Below, one piece after another: positions 7,762 through 15,063 of a DNA stretch of 64,000 nucleotides. Under the pieces are notes generated by a model. The model saw nothing but the letters and a program-made list of their open reading frames with translations. It had not been told where the DNA came from and searched no databases. A program made the translations under genes and the position numbers. Source of the stretch: Afipia sp. OHSU_II-C1 (GTDB taxonomy: Bacteria > Pseudomonadota > Alphaproteobacteria > Rhizobiales > Xanthobacteraceae); assembly GCF_000497575.1 (NCBI RefSeq), contig NZ_APJI01000013.1, positions 62,001 through 126,000 on the forward strand, written 5' to 3'. Every line of letters begins with the position of its first letter. Within the stretch, counting starts at the first letter, position 1.

Positions 7762-7980
7762 ATGATCATTCGGCGTCGTTCGATACAGTCATCCAAAGAG
7801 CGTTTTCTGACGGAGGCTCAAACTCTGCGCGACGAGGCAAACCTCCTCCCCCACGGACCACTCCGCGACGCTGTCCTGAAAAAGGCGCGACACGCTGAAG
7901 CGATGGCCCACATGGAGGATTGGGTTGATTCTTCCGGCCTCCGCCCCCTTAAAAAAGACGATACTCCAGGCCCGGGTTAA
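7762..7980 (+). CDS. Small hypothetical protein (72 aa), paralogue of 3881-4066
   Basis: A helical protein with LLPHGPLRDAVLKKARHAE and WVDSSGLRPL, matching the arrangement of the 61-aa protein at 3881-4066. GGAAAGGAG precedes the ATG. Its stop overlaps the start of the next gene (TAATG), so the two are translated together. The function is unknown. Confidence 0.72.
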   Translation: MIIRRRSIQSSKERFLTEAQTLRDEANLLPHGPLRDAVLKKARHAEAMAHMEDWVDSSGLRPLKKDDTPGPG

Positions 7981-8168
7981 TGCGCATTAAAGTCCGGCAG
8001 CGGTCCCTCCCGCCCAAACCTTGGAAGTGGGAAATCTACGTCGGTAAGCGCCTCATAACGGCATCTCACGAGTCCTATGCCTCGCAACATGAAGCCCACG
8101 CTTACGGGAGGGCGGAGCTCGATCGGATCATTCTAGATTTTGCAACACGTCCGAAAGCACCGCGATAG
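7980..8168 (+). CDS. Small basic hypothetical protein (62 aa)
   Basis: Starts at the ATG that overlaps the stop of the preceding gene. The sequence (KPWKWEIYVGKRLITAS, then EAHAYGRAELDRII) suggests a small alpha/beta protein; similar short proteins occur in Bradyrhizobium beside the 72-aa type. No active-site motif is visible, and the role is unknown. Confidence 0.65.
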   Translation: MRIKVRQRSLPPKPWKWEIYVGKRLITASHESYASQHEAHAYGRAELDRIILDFATRPKAPR

Positions 8169-8198
8169 GGTGTATCATGTGCGGCTTTCGCCCGCGGG

Positions 8199-8250
8199 GC
8201 CGAACTTTCTCCTGAAAACGGAATTGTCTCCTCCGAGAGGAGGAGGAAGG
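8199..8250 (+). promoter_or_regulatory. Leader with hairpin covering the ribosome site, copy 1 of 3
   Basis: GAACTTTCTCCTGAAAACGG, then CTCCTC-CGA-GAGGAG directly before the TTG start. The 6-bp stem pairs a CTCCTC with the first GAGGAG of the purine-rich ribosome site. The same leader stands at 12766-12817 before the paralogous gene and, without a gene, at 9048-9100. Control by folding, such as temperature or ligand, is only an inference. Confidence 0.5.
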
Positions 8251-8478
8251 TTGCCTCGGTATTTTTTCAACATCTTCCATGATCGTACTCATATCGACCC
8301 CGTCGGCGAGGAGTTGCCGGATAAGCATGCGGCTTGGGCAGAAGCGACGCGGGCGGCCGGCACGATCATCAGGGACATCGACGGCGGATTGAGGCCTGGC
8401 CACGACTGGCGCATGGAAGTGACCGACGAGTTTCAAAATCCGCTATGGGAAATTCACGTCAAAGCTGAAAAGAAGTAG
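8251..8478 (+). CDS. DUF6894-family small protein (75 aa), copy 1
   Basis: Begins with TTG at 8251 right behind GGAGGAGGAAGG; the ATG-less frame further upstream is the repeated leader. It reads PRYFFNIFHDRT, ELPDKHAAWAEATR and WRMEVTDEF, the pattern of the DUF6894 family, which is abundant in Rhizobiales and of unknown function. The copy at 12818-13033 is nearly the same apart from a four-residue gap after EATR (AAGT lost). TTG starts are weak, and together with the leader hairpin this suggests low or conditional translation. Confidence 0.8.
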   Translation: MPRYFFNIFHDRTHIDPVGEELPDKHAAWAEATRAAGTIIRDIDGGLRPGHDWRMEVTDEFQNPLWEIHVKAEKK

Positions 8479-8639
8479 GTGGGAGGGGCAGCCAAAAGGA
8501 TTAATCACGGCCCGGTCGCCGTTAATTAAAGGACTCGCATTCTCCCCAGCACGGCGCAAAATGGACCATCATCGCCCGCCTTGGGTGGTTGCCGGTGACT
8601 GAGAGTATTGCGCTCCCGCCCTGTATTGCGGTTAGCCGC

Positions 8640-8840
8640 ATGCCTTCCGACGACGGATCGATTCCCCAACACCTCGGACCGCTCGTCCGGGCCTTCGACG
8701 CGCTTGTAACTTGTCCCAATTGCAAGCCTCCGCACGCAATGGTCATCAAGACCATTCATCTGGGTTTTTTATTCTCCAAGGACCGGATCGACTATCGGTG
8801 CCCGGAGTGCGGCGCTGAAAAAACCGAAATCGTAAAATAA
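8640..8840 (+). CDS. Small zinc-ribbon-like protein (66 aa)
   Basis: Two CxxC pairs (CPNC, about residue 24, and CPEC, about 56) separated by a beta-rich stretch (AMVIKTIHLGFLF) make a likely four-cysteine zinc ribbon. The ATG at 8640 is preferred; TTG at 8589 and GTG at 8595 are possible. A hairpin follows the stop at once. It could bind nucleic acid or a partner protein; no specific function is known. Confidence 0.6.
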   Translation: MPSDDGSIPQHLGPLVRAFDALVTCPNCKPPHAMVIKTIHLGFLFSKDRIDYRCPECGAEKTEIVK

Positions 8841-8862
8841 GGCCGCGTCCGGGCGGCCATTT
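8841..8862 (+). terminator. Hairpin after the zinc-ribbon gene
   Basis: GGCCGC (8841-8846), GTCCGG loop, GCGGCC (8853-8858), then ATTT. The stem is perfect but the T run is short, so termination may be partial. Confidence 0.45.
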
Positions 8863-8883
8863 GCTCACGACCATTAGCTCATC

Positions 8884-9043
8884 GCCGGCAAGATCAGCTC
8901 CGGGCCTTTAGTTTGACGTTCCCTACCTTCTTATCGACCGGGAATATCTCGAGCCATTCGTCGGGGCAGGGCTTTAGCAACGCCAGCAGTTCATCTTTAC
9001 TCGCCGATTCTTCGCCCAGCCACTTCGCCCAATCGCTTTCGCC
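8884..9043 (-). pseudogene. SRAP (YedK) 3'-end fragment with frameshift
   Basis: The reverse strand reads GESDWAKWLGEES, DELLALLKPCPDEWLEIF and PVDKKVGNV, which match the C-terminal part of the intact SRAP gene at 21873-22655. After KVGNV the frame slips by one base: the words KGPELILP are still there, but out of frame. The N-terminal catalytic half (Cys2, Asn, Glu) is missing. The homology stops sharply at CGCTTTCGCC next to the DUF6894 leader copy. Confidence 0.8.
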
Positions 9044-9047
9044 CGCG

Positions 9048-9100
9048 CGGGCTGAACTTTCTCCTAAAAACAGATTTGTCTCCTCCGAGAGAAGGAGGAA
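9048..9100 (+). repeat. Orphan copy of the DUF6894 leader
   Basis: CTGAACTTTCTCCTAAAAAC and TCTCCTCCGAGAGAAGGAGGAA match the leaders at 8199-8250 and 12766-12817, but no DUF6894 gene follows; the next sequence is the end of the 9107-9352 gene. A deletion or rearrangement joined them. Confidence 0.65.
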
Positions 9101-9106
9101 GACGGC

Positions 9107-9352
9107 TCAGCTCAAACGTTCCAGATAGCTGCGATGGTATGTGGTCGGGTGTTTATTTCCGTCCAATAGGACAATGATTTTTCCTGATTTGGTCGTGGGC
9201 GAAATCACCGTGCCAATCTTGTCCCGAAGCTTTGGGCTTCGAGATTTGCCAACTTCGGTGAACCGACAGCGATCACCAGGCTTGAGTGTCTTATCGCTCA
9301 CGCCAGCTTTCTCGACTTCGCTCATGTAGGTCTGTTTTGGGTACTTATTCAC
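9107..9352 (-). CDS. Small beta-rich protein (KOW/SH3-like), paralogue of 15928-16143
   Basis: An 81-residue frame from GTG at 9352 behind AGGA; an ATG at 9325 (MSEVEKAGV) is possible. The core LKPGDRCRFTEVGKSRSPKL, IGTVIS, SGKIIVLLDGNKHPTTYH and YLERL has the rhythm of a KOW/SH3-like small barrel: GDR, G-T-V, then a strand with DG. The paralogue at 15928-16143 shares KSRSPKLRDK and LLDGNKHPTTYH almost exactly. Its role is unknown; nucleic-acid or ribosome binding would fit the fold. Confidence 0.72.
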   Translation of the reverse strand: MNKYPKQTYMSEVEKAGVSDKTLKPGDRCRFTEVGKSRSPKLRDKIGTVISPTTKSGKIIVLLDGNKHPTTYHRSYLERLS

Positions 9353-9465
9353 GAATTCCTATGCCTTGCCCTCGCTTCCCCCTCGGGAGGGGAATGTTTC
9401 GCGAGAAAGCTGTCGTCTCGCTTGCGGCGCATGCGATCAGCAAGGTCTCGCGGTGACTTCATCGG

Positions 9466-10410
9466 TTAACCGGCCTTTCGAGACCGGGCGCTAGATCTAG
9501 CCAGCTTCTGGGTTTTCTTCCGTTCAGTTGCGGCGGCCGGATCGCTCTTCCCGCTGATCGGCAAAAGCATTTCCTTTTGACCGGCGACGCGTTTCTTGCC
9601 TTTCTTCGGCTTTGCGGCAGGCGTCGCCTTGGGTTCACCCTTCAGGCTCTTGCGCAACGCGTCCATGAGATCGATGACGTTGCCTGACGTGCGAGACTGT
9701 GTCGGCGCACTGATCGTCTTACCGCCACGTTTCTTATTGATGAGTTCGATCAGCGCTGACTCGTAGTGATCCTCAAATTTCTTGGGCTCGAATTCACCGG
9801 ATTTTTGATTCACGATGTGGCGGGCCAAGTCGAGCATTTCCTTAGTGACCTTCACGTCCTGAATACCGTCGAAATATTCCTTCTCATCGCGGACCTCGTA
9901 AGGATAGCGCAAGAGATTTCCCATGAGCCCTTTGCCCATCGGCTCAAGCGCTATGATGTGCTCCCGACTCGTTAGAACGACGCGGCCCAGTGCAACCTTG
10001 CCCATGTCGCGGATTGTTTCGCGGATCACCGCGTAGGCGTCGTGCCCAACCTTGCCGTCCGGCACCAAGTAGTACGGTCGGATCAGATAGCGCGTATCAA
10101 TTTCAGATTTTGGAACGAATTCATCAATTTCAATCGTGCGAGTGGACTCAAGCGCGATACTTTCTAGTTCGTCCTTGCTCACTTCAATGTAAGTGTCTTT
10201 ATCGACGGGATAGCCCTTGATAATGTCGTCGTTTTCAACTTCGTCACCGGTTTCCGCATCCACCTTCTTGTACTTGATGCGATGGCCGGTGTTCTTATTG
10301 ATCTGGTTGAAGCTGACCTTCTCCGCATCGGAAGTCGCGGGATACAAAGCGACGGGACAGGTCACCAAAGACAGACGAAGGAAACCCTTCCAATTGGCGC
10401 GGGGGGCCAT
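9466..10410 (-). CDS. ku: Ku protein (non-homologous end joining), copy 1
   Basis: Bacterial Ku homodimer, which holds DNA ends and recruits ligase LigD. The 314 residues begin at MAPRANWKGFLRLSLVTCPV (ATG at 10410; the frame is open to 10437). The Ku core covers about residues 1-215, with IEIDEFVP, PYYLVPDG and REHIIALEPMGKGLMG. A long Lys/Ala/Arg-rich tail (about 250-314) extends the minimal domain, as in Rhizobiales Ku proteins that bind DNA and ligase through the tail. No ligD gene is in the window. A second Ku lies at 23598-24437. The upstream region has GGAAC but no matching -10. Confidence 0.95.
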   Translation of the reverse strand: MAPRANWKGFLRLSLVTCPVALYPATSDAEKVSFNQINKNTGHRIKYKKVDAETGDEVENDDIIKGYPVDKDTYIEVSKDELESIALESTRTIEIDEFVPKSEIDTRYLIRPYYLVPDGKVGHDAYAVIRETIRDMGKVALGRVVLTSREHIIALEPMGKGLMGNLLRYPYEVRDEKEYFDGIQDVKVTKEMLDLARHIVNQKSGEFEPKKFEDHYESALIELINKKRGGKTISAPTQSRTSGNVIDLMDALRKSLKGEPKATPAAKPKKGKKRVAGQKEMLLPISGKSDPAAATERKKTQKLARSSARSRKAG

Positions 10411-10864
10411 ACGCACTTCTCCGGTTACGCAACTCAACTGAATTGTGACTCAAGTCCTGTCGTCCTGCCAAGTTCCGGCTTATTCCGGTTCGCTTTATGT
10501 TCTGTCCTGACCCTTCAATTCCAAATGTGCGCTGGAACGTCTTTGCCAATCCAGGGTTTTAAAATCGTTCTGTAGGACGAATATCCCCCATCTCCCCGCG
10601 CTGGTTTGCCCCGGCGCGGGCCTCTTTGCTGCGCTCGTCCGGACTGACAGTTGTGGAAGCCGCGAATGCCACCGCGATTTTGTCTGGCTACTTGGATTCG
10701 GCAGAATTACCTTGGCATGCGAACATCCTTGCGGGCCCCGTGGCAACCGCCTCTAAAAGGCAGGTGATTTGCGTGAAGATGGCCCGGAGCTTTCGAAGCC
10801 ATATGACCATCGGCTTGTACATCAAGCGCATCCTGGCCGCGCGAGACCGCATGTAGCGCTCCCC
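10411..10864. other. Intergenic region between ku and the HWE kinase
   Basis: No gene can be supported; short frames lack coding signs. One perfect 7-bp hairpin lies at 10595-10620 (CCCGCGC...GCGCGGG) without a T run. The ku promoter must be here, but no consensus box was recognised. Confidence 0.4.
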
Positions 10865-11824
10865 ATGATGACGTCTTTCCGAGATTTTCGATCAGCATGG
10901 CGCGGTGGGACGGCTCCGCTGCATTTGGTCATTTTATTTGGCGCTCTTTGCCTCCTCGTCTGCACCGGTATTCGTGCAGGAATTTCACAACTCCGGCCCG
11001 ACCTACCTTTTTCCCCCTACGTTCCAGCGACCATCCTGGTCACAATGTTTGCTGGCGTTCGACCTGGTGCAATAACTGCTTTCATAGGAGCCGTACTCGG
11101 GTTCGTTCTAGACTTCGGCCCTTCATCGCACGCCGCCACGCTACCCCTCTTAGCAATTTATACTACCATCAGCAGCATTGTGATCTGGGGCATCGAGCAT
11201 TACCGCTCGATGGCGAAGCAAAACCATGAGATCTCCGCACGCCTTATCGCCGAGGAAAAATATCGCAAGCTGGTCGTTGAAGAGTTGCAGCACCGACTAA
11301 AAAACAAATTGGCGACGATCCATGCTGTTGCTCGACATACTCTTCGCCAGTATCCCGATGCTTGGGCGACCTTGGATGGCCGCATTCGCGCATTGTCACT
11401 TACCGACGATCTGATAGCGAAGGCAGATAACCTCAGCTGTGATTTAAAGGAAATCCTGATTGCTGAGCTAGAACCTTATGGCCATGTTCGGTACACCCTG
11501 TCCGGCAACGCGGTGGCGCTACCCCCCAAGCTGGCCGTTGCAATGGCTCTCCTGTTTCATGAGCTTGCTACCAATGCTGCCAAGTACGGCGCATTCGCCC
11601 TCGGTAAGGGCGTACTAAACGTATCGTGGATCACAGATCGCAATGTCCTGCACATAACGTGGGACGAGACAGACGGCCCCCTTGTGAAGACCCCTACAAA
11701 CGATGGTTTTGGGTCTAAGCTGATTCATTCCGTTCTTGCAGGGTTCGACGGAAAGGTAGACCTTCACTTTCTGGAAACAGGACTTCACTGCAAGATCCGA
11801 TGCGCTATACCGCAAGGCGAATAA
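10865..11824 (+). CDS. Membrane HWE-family sensor histidine kinase with DUF4118-like N-terminus
   Basis: The 319-residue product starts at MMTSFRDF. Three to four hydrophobic segments at about 20-110 (HLVILFGALCLLVC, VPATILVTMFAG, ITAFIGAVLGFVL, LLAIYTTISSIVIW) resemble the DUF4118 membrane module. The kinase part has EELQHRLKNKLATI with His143 as phosphate acceptor, LFHELATNAAKYGA as the N box, and WDE in ITWDETDG, the signature that names HWE kinases. No response regulator is adjacent. HWE/HisKA2 kinases often feed the PhyR-NepR-EcfG stress cascade, and the nearby EcfG-like promoters make that attractive, but it is inference. Confidence 0.88.
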   Translation: MMTSFRDFRSAWRGGTAPLHLVILFGALCLLVCTGIRAGISQLRPDLPFSPYVPATILVTMFAGVRPGAITAFIGAVLGFVLDFGPSSHAATLPLLAIYTTISSIVIWGIEHYRSMAKQNHEISARLIAEEKYRKLVVEELQHRLKNKLATIHAVARHTLRQYPDAWATLDGRIRALSLTDDLIAKADNLSCDLKEILIAELEPYGHVRYTLSGNAVALPPKLAVAMALLFHELATNAAKYGAFALGKGVLNVSWITDRNVLHITWDETDGPLVKTPTNDGFGSKLIHSVLAGFDGKVDLHFLETGLHCKIRCAIPQGE

Positions 11825-12034
11825 GCAATCAAAAGTGGCACCGGCCGGATTAAGCCGCTGATGCGCCGTCGCGGCTTTGATTCCGGGGCGGCCGTCACGC
11901 AGAAAACGGCCCCTGCTGTAAAGCGCTCAGAGGACTTTAGGGCATCGTTTTCGCAACTCTCGGGTCGTCAGAAGGTAAGGGCCCATCGAGGTGTTAGAAC
12001 GGTGCTTACAAACAGTCCGCCAAACTACGCGGAC

Positions 12035-12418
12035 CTAATTCGACTTGGGAAAGAGTCTATCCCTAATGTAGCGCGACGTCGGCGTAAGACGAATGCCGCG
12101 TGGCTTGCGCCAAATCGCTCGATCGATTTCGTGCTTGTCGCCAATCGCCAAACTTCCGGTCGTCTTCTCAGCAATGAAGATCGAGTCGCTCATCTTCCTG
12201 CCCGAAGCGCGGTTTCTGGTTTTGACCTCTTTCCAGAGCTTGAGCCGCCCTAGCTTAATTTCGGGGAGTTCTTCCTTGATCTCCCTGCGCAGGCAATCCT
12301 TATCGCTTTCTCTCGCTCGTTTGCGTCCCCCGGGGAACATCCACAAACGGTCGCGCCTTCGCCTTACAAGAAGCACCCGTCCGCACTTCACCGCTACGAG
12401 CTTTGATGACTTCGCCAT
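12035..12418 (-). CDS. NUDIX hydrolase
   Basis: A 127-residue NUDIX protein from MAKSSKLVAVKCGRVLLVRR. The box GGRKRARESDKDCLRREIKE, followed by EL, gives G-x5-E-x7-REUxEE, the Mg2+-binding and catalytic segment; the usual Gly two residues later is replaced (ELPEI), a change seen in some family members. The substrate cannot be predicted; a nucleoside diphosphate derivative or damaged nucleotide is likely. The ATG at 12418 was chosen over 12436 because the fold starts there. Confidence 0.85.
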   Translation of the reverse strand: MAKSSKLVAVKCGRVLLVRRRRDRLWMFPGGRKRARESDKDCLRREIKEELPEIKLGRLKLWKEVKTRNRASGRKMSDSIFIAEKTTGSLAIGDKHEIDRAIWRKPRGIRLTPTSRYIRDRLFPKSN

Positions 12419-12509
12419 TTCTTTAACGCACCGCATATCGAATCATTAAAAATACTAATCCCTCGAAAGCTGACATAAACGGCCGCCGAGAAACTATTAA
12501 ATTCATACT

Positions 12510-12761
12510 CTAAAGCGGTTGGTCGTCATCCGTTGAAGGCTCTTCTTCCAGCGACACAAAGTCGCCGCCGCCGTAATCCTCCTCTGAAGGAGGCTGAATG
12601 TTAATCGGTAGCGCGAGCTCAGGCCCCTTATTCCTGACATTTCCCACCTTCTTGTCGACCGGGAATATCTCAAGCCATTCGTCCGGGCAGGGGGCCAGCA
12701 GCGCCAGCAGTTTGTCGTTGCTCGCGGGCTAGCCCAGCCACTTTGCCCAATCGCTTTCGCC
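12510..12761 (-). pseudogene. SRAP (YedK) 3'-end fragment with internal stop and a DUF3606-type tail
   Basis: The reverse strand reads GESDWAKWLG, a TAG stop, then SNDKLLALLAPCPDEWLEIF, PVDKKVGNVRNKGPELALPI, matching the C-terminal part of the SRAP protein at 21873-22655. It continues in frame into QPPSEEDYGGGDFVSLEEE and PSTDDQPL, which closely matches the last 28 residues of the DUF3606 protein at 18369-18653 and is absent from the intact SRAP. Homology ends at CGCTTTCGCC beside the DUF6894 leader, the same boundary as at 9043. Confidence 0.82.
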
Positions 12762-12765
12762 GCTT

Positions 12766-12817
12766 GGGCTGAACTTTCTCCTAAAAACGGATTTGTCTCC
12801 TCCGAGAGGAGGAGGAA
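12766..12817 (+). promoter_or_regulatory. Leader with hairpin covering the ribosome site, copy 2 of 3
   Basis: CTGAACTTTCTCCTAAAAAC, then CTCCTC-CGA-GAGGAG and GAGGAA directly before TTG at 12818. Almost the same as 8199-8250. The conservation of the stem through the duplication supports a role. Confidence 0.5.
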
Positions 12818-13033
12818 TTGCCTCGGTATTTTTTCAACATCTTCCATGAACGCACTCATGTCGACCCCGTCGGCGAGGAGTTGCCGGATAAGCATGCGGC
12901 TTGGGCGGAAGCGACGCGTGTCATCAGGGACATCGACGGCGAATTGAAACCTGGCCACGACTGGCACATGGAAGTGACGGACGAGTTCCAAAATCCGCTT
13001 TGGGAGATTCACGTCAGGGCTGAAAAGAAGTGA
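12818..13033 (+). CDS. DUF6894-family small protein (71 aa), copy 2
   Basis: TTG start behind GGAGGAGGAA. It reads PRYFFNIFHERTHVDPVGEE, LPDKHAAWAEATR and EVTDEFQNPLWEIHVRAEKK. It differs from copy 1 (8251-8478) by a four-residue gap and about nine substitutions, most of them conservative, so both copies seem to be under selection. The function of the family is unknown. Confidence 0.8.
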   Translation: MPRYFFNIFHERTHVDPVGEELPDKHAAWAEATRVIRDIDGELKPGHDWHMEVTDEFQNPLWEIHVRAEKK

Positions 13034-13101
13034 GACAGACAAGGGATCCGCTATGCGACCTCAGCATGCTCCAATTTTTGTAGTAGTGTATTGTCCTACG
13101 A

Positions 13102-13336
13102 ATGAGCAAGGTGATCCAGAATGCGGTGATGCACGACGGCGGCGAGCGGCGACGTGCCGCGCACCTACCAATGCATAAAGTGTGGTCGGCCAGACCCGAT
13201 CAAATCGGCGGAAGTGAATCAGGTGCTCAAAAACCTCGTTAAAGCCAAACCGAAGGCCGCCAAACCGTTCATCTCAAATCCAGCAGTCAGCTTTTCCTTT
13301 TCGGTACTTTTCGGCCCTTCTTCCGTGCCTTGCTGA
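13102..13336 (+). pseudogene. Frameshifted remnant of a small zinc-ribbon protein
   Basis: ATG at 13102 opens a frame ending MHDGGERR; one extra base then shifts it into VPRTYQCIKCGRPDPIKSAE, ending in a Lys-rich stretch. Joined, the two parts resemble a family of short proteins with a C-terminal CxxC near a DPxKS motif. Only one CxxC remains. The second frame runs on to 13336 over the end of the DUF6496 gene, which is probably not meaningful. Confidence 0.45.
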
Positions 13337-13499
13337 GCCCAATCGCGATCGCTTGCTTGCGACTCTTTACCTTTCCGCCCCGACCCTTTTTACCGGTCTT
13401 CGCTTTGCCTTTTTTGTAGCGCCGCATCTCACTGGCCACGGACGACTGAGTCTTCTTCGAGTACTTCCTGGCTTTCTTCTTCTTTGCCCTTTTCGCCAT
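13287..13499 (-). CDS. DUF6496-like highly basic small protein (70 aa)
   Basis: ATG at 13499 behind GAGGAGAG. Nearly half of the residues are Lys or Arg: MAKRAKKKKARKYSKK at the start, KGRGGKVKSRKQAIAIGLSK in the middle, and RKVPKRKS at the end. The KVKSRKQAIAIGLS.A core is the DUF6496 mark. Such charge suggests binding to DNA or RNA. A consensus EcfG promoter at 13528-13552 lies 28 bases upstream, so it is probably a stress-induced chromatin-like or nucleic-acid-binding protein. The frame is open to 13652 but not supported there. Confidence 0.8.
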   Translation of the reverse strand: MAKRAKKKKARKYSKKTQSSVASEMRRYKKGKAKTGKKGRGGKVKSRKQAIAIGLSKARKKGRKVPKRKS

Positions 13500-13527
13500 G
13501 TTTTCTCTCCTCGATATAGAACGAAGG

Positions 13528-13552
13528 AACGAACATGCCGCGCTTGTGTTCC
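13528..13552 (-). promoter_or_regulatory. EcfG-like promoter (GGAAC-N16-CGTT)
   Basis: Minus strand GGAAC (13552-13548), 16 bases, CGTT (13531-13528). Full match to consensus, directly upstream of the DUF6496-like gene. Confidence 0.75.
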
Positions 13553-13683
13553 CGTTCGTTGTGAGGGGACAGAATTCTCGCAACTGGCGAGTAGGAAGAC
13601 TGGTAGGGAACATGCAGACGTAATGATGGTTAGGTCTTGATGTCAGACTCAACCGATTACCTGATGGCGCACGCTAGAAAGTT

Positions 13684-13854
13684 TTGAAGGCCCGAGCCTT
13701 GCAGGCCGGCCCTGCGAAGAGGCAGTTGCGGCACATCGGGAGCGTTTATCACCTGCTCGCGAAGCAAGGCGCGTTTACCAACATAGCCTTCATCGACGAT
13801 TTCAGAGCCGCCAAGAAGGCCGAAGAGCAACTAAAGCAAACGACAAATTTCTAG
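13684..13854 (+). CDS. Small basic protein (56 aa), possibly 5'-frameshifted
   Basis: From TTG at 13684 it reads KARALQAGPAKRQLRHIGS, VYHLLAKQGAFTNIAFI and DDFRAAKKAEEQL. An ATG at 13663 (MAHARKF) is in another frame, and deleting one base would fuse it to this one (MAHARKVLKARALQ), which looks like the natural start. Either TTG is used or the gene is broken by a one-base indel. The function is unknown. Confidence 0.5.
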   Translation: MKARALQAGPAKRQLRHIGSVYHLLAKQGAFTNIAFIDDFRAAKKAEEQLKQTTNF

Positions 13855-13897
13855 TTGGTTTAGCGCATCGCGACGATATGCCGATTTTTCCTTCGCG

Positions 13898-14668
13898 TCA
13901 TTTCAACTCAACCCAAGCAGGCGCGTGATCACTCGCACCGTCCTCCCCGCGGGAATCGGCATCTACACCCCCGGCAACCAGCTTTGACTTCAGGGCTTTA
14001 CTGACAAGCAGGTGATCTAAACGTAATCCATCGTTCCGCTCATAGCGGTTTCGCCAATACGTCCAGAATGTATAGACTCGTTCGTCTCCATAAAGTTCTC
14101 TTATGGTGTCCGTCCAACCGCTCTCCACCAGTTTCTTAAATGCCTTACGGGGCTCGGGCTGAACCAACGCATCCTTCACCCAAGACTTGGTGGGATAAAT
14201 ATCGAGATCTGTAGGGGCCACGTTGTAGTCGCCGGCGATGATGGTTGGATGATCTTGCCGACGTAACTTGGCTGCGTGACGCGCAAATCGAGAAAGCCAC
14301 TTCATCTTGTAGTCGAACTTGGGGCCGGGTTGAGGATTGCCGTTGGGAGCATAAATACAGCCGACAATCAGTCCATTCACCGCCGCCTCAATGTAGCGTG
14401 CCTGCGTATCCGATGGATCGCCCGGCAACTGCCGTGCAGTGACAATTGGCTTGGAGCCTCTCGAAAGGATCGCTACTCCATTCCAAGTACGTTGTCCGAC
14501 CTAAACGGCCGAATAGCCGGCTTTTTGTAGTGCGGCTTCCGGAAAATGCTCGGTTTCGCTTTTCAACTCTTGAAGGCATGCGACGTCGGGCTTGGAGCGT
14601 TTGGGCCATTTAATGAGATTGGGAAGTCGTTTGTTGATGTTGTTGACGTTGAATGTCGCAATTTTCAT
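13898..14668 (-). pseudogene. Exodeoxyribonuclease III (xthA-type) interrupted by a stop codon
   Basis: Read from ATG 14668 the reverse strand gives MKIATFNVNNINKRLPNLIK, CLQELKSE, then an in-frame TAG at 14503-14501 (codon 56, after GYSAV), then VGQRTWNGVAILSRG and the rest without another stop to 13898. Later motifs include IAGDYNVAP, RLDHLLVS and SDHAPAW, all exonuclease III family marks, and the full length of 256 codons is normal. The stop replaces a position that is normally Trp or similar, so a single G-to-A change is likely. A TTG at 14428 could restart translation but would lose the LQELK metal-binding Glu. It could also be a sequencing error. Confidence 0.85.
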
Positions 14669-14850
14669 TGGAACCCTGGCGGCCTATGGAACGGGCATGC
14701 GGCGGTGCTTCAAAGAATTGGCCGTGGAGCCGCGTCCTTCGTTAGGAGAGCCCGATCCTCTGCTTATTTCGGATTCGGTTGTCGGAGCCCTTCGTCTGGA
14801 CGCGCGTACTTACCTTGGGATGCGGGAGCAACGAGATCGATTCAATCAGA

Positions 14851-15006
14851 TCAAGGTCTCATCTTAGCAGGCTTGGGCCGCTCCTTGATGATGCGGTGCT
14901 CTTTCCCCGACTCGGTTTTGCTACTCTTCTGCGCTCGCTCCTTGTCGGCCGGCTGTTCTTCGCCTCTGTCTGTCCGAACGATACCTTGGCCCTTGTCGTC
15001 AGGCAT
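14851..15006 (-). CDS. Short hydrophilic protein (51 aa), paralogue of 5855-6163
   Basis: ATG at 15006. The first 25 residues (MPDDKGQGIVRTDRGEEQPA, then DKERAQ) are nearly the same as those of the 102-aa disordered protein at 5855-6163. It then diverges into KSSKTESGKEHRIIKERPK and stops early. It shares the RIIKE.P motif of the longer paralogue, so it may be that protein with an internal deletion. All polar, no membrane segment; the role is unknown. Confidence 0.65.
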   Translation of the reverse strand: MPDDKGQGIVRTDRGEEQPADKERAQKSSKTESGKEHRIIKERPKPAKMRP

Positions 15007-15063
15007 TTTGGAAATCCCTTTCCTCTGAGAACAGACACAGAGAGATTGTTAGTTGAGTGCTAT

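Noticed and set aside
10626-10856. 76-codon plus frame before the HWE kinase
   Set aside because: No ribosome site, no known motif, and codon pattern unlike its neighbours.
14592-14867. 91-codon plus frame across the xthA start
   Set aside because: Shadow of the xthA and 14851-15006 reading frames on the other strand.
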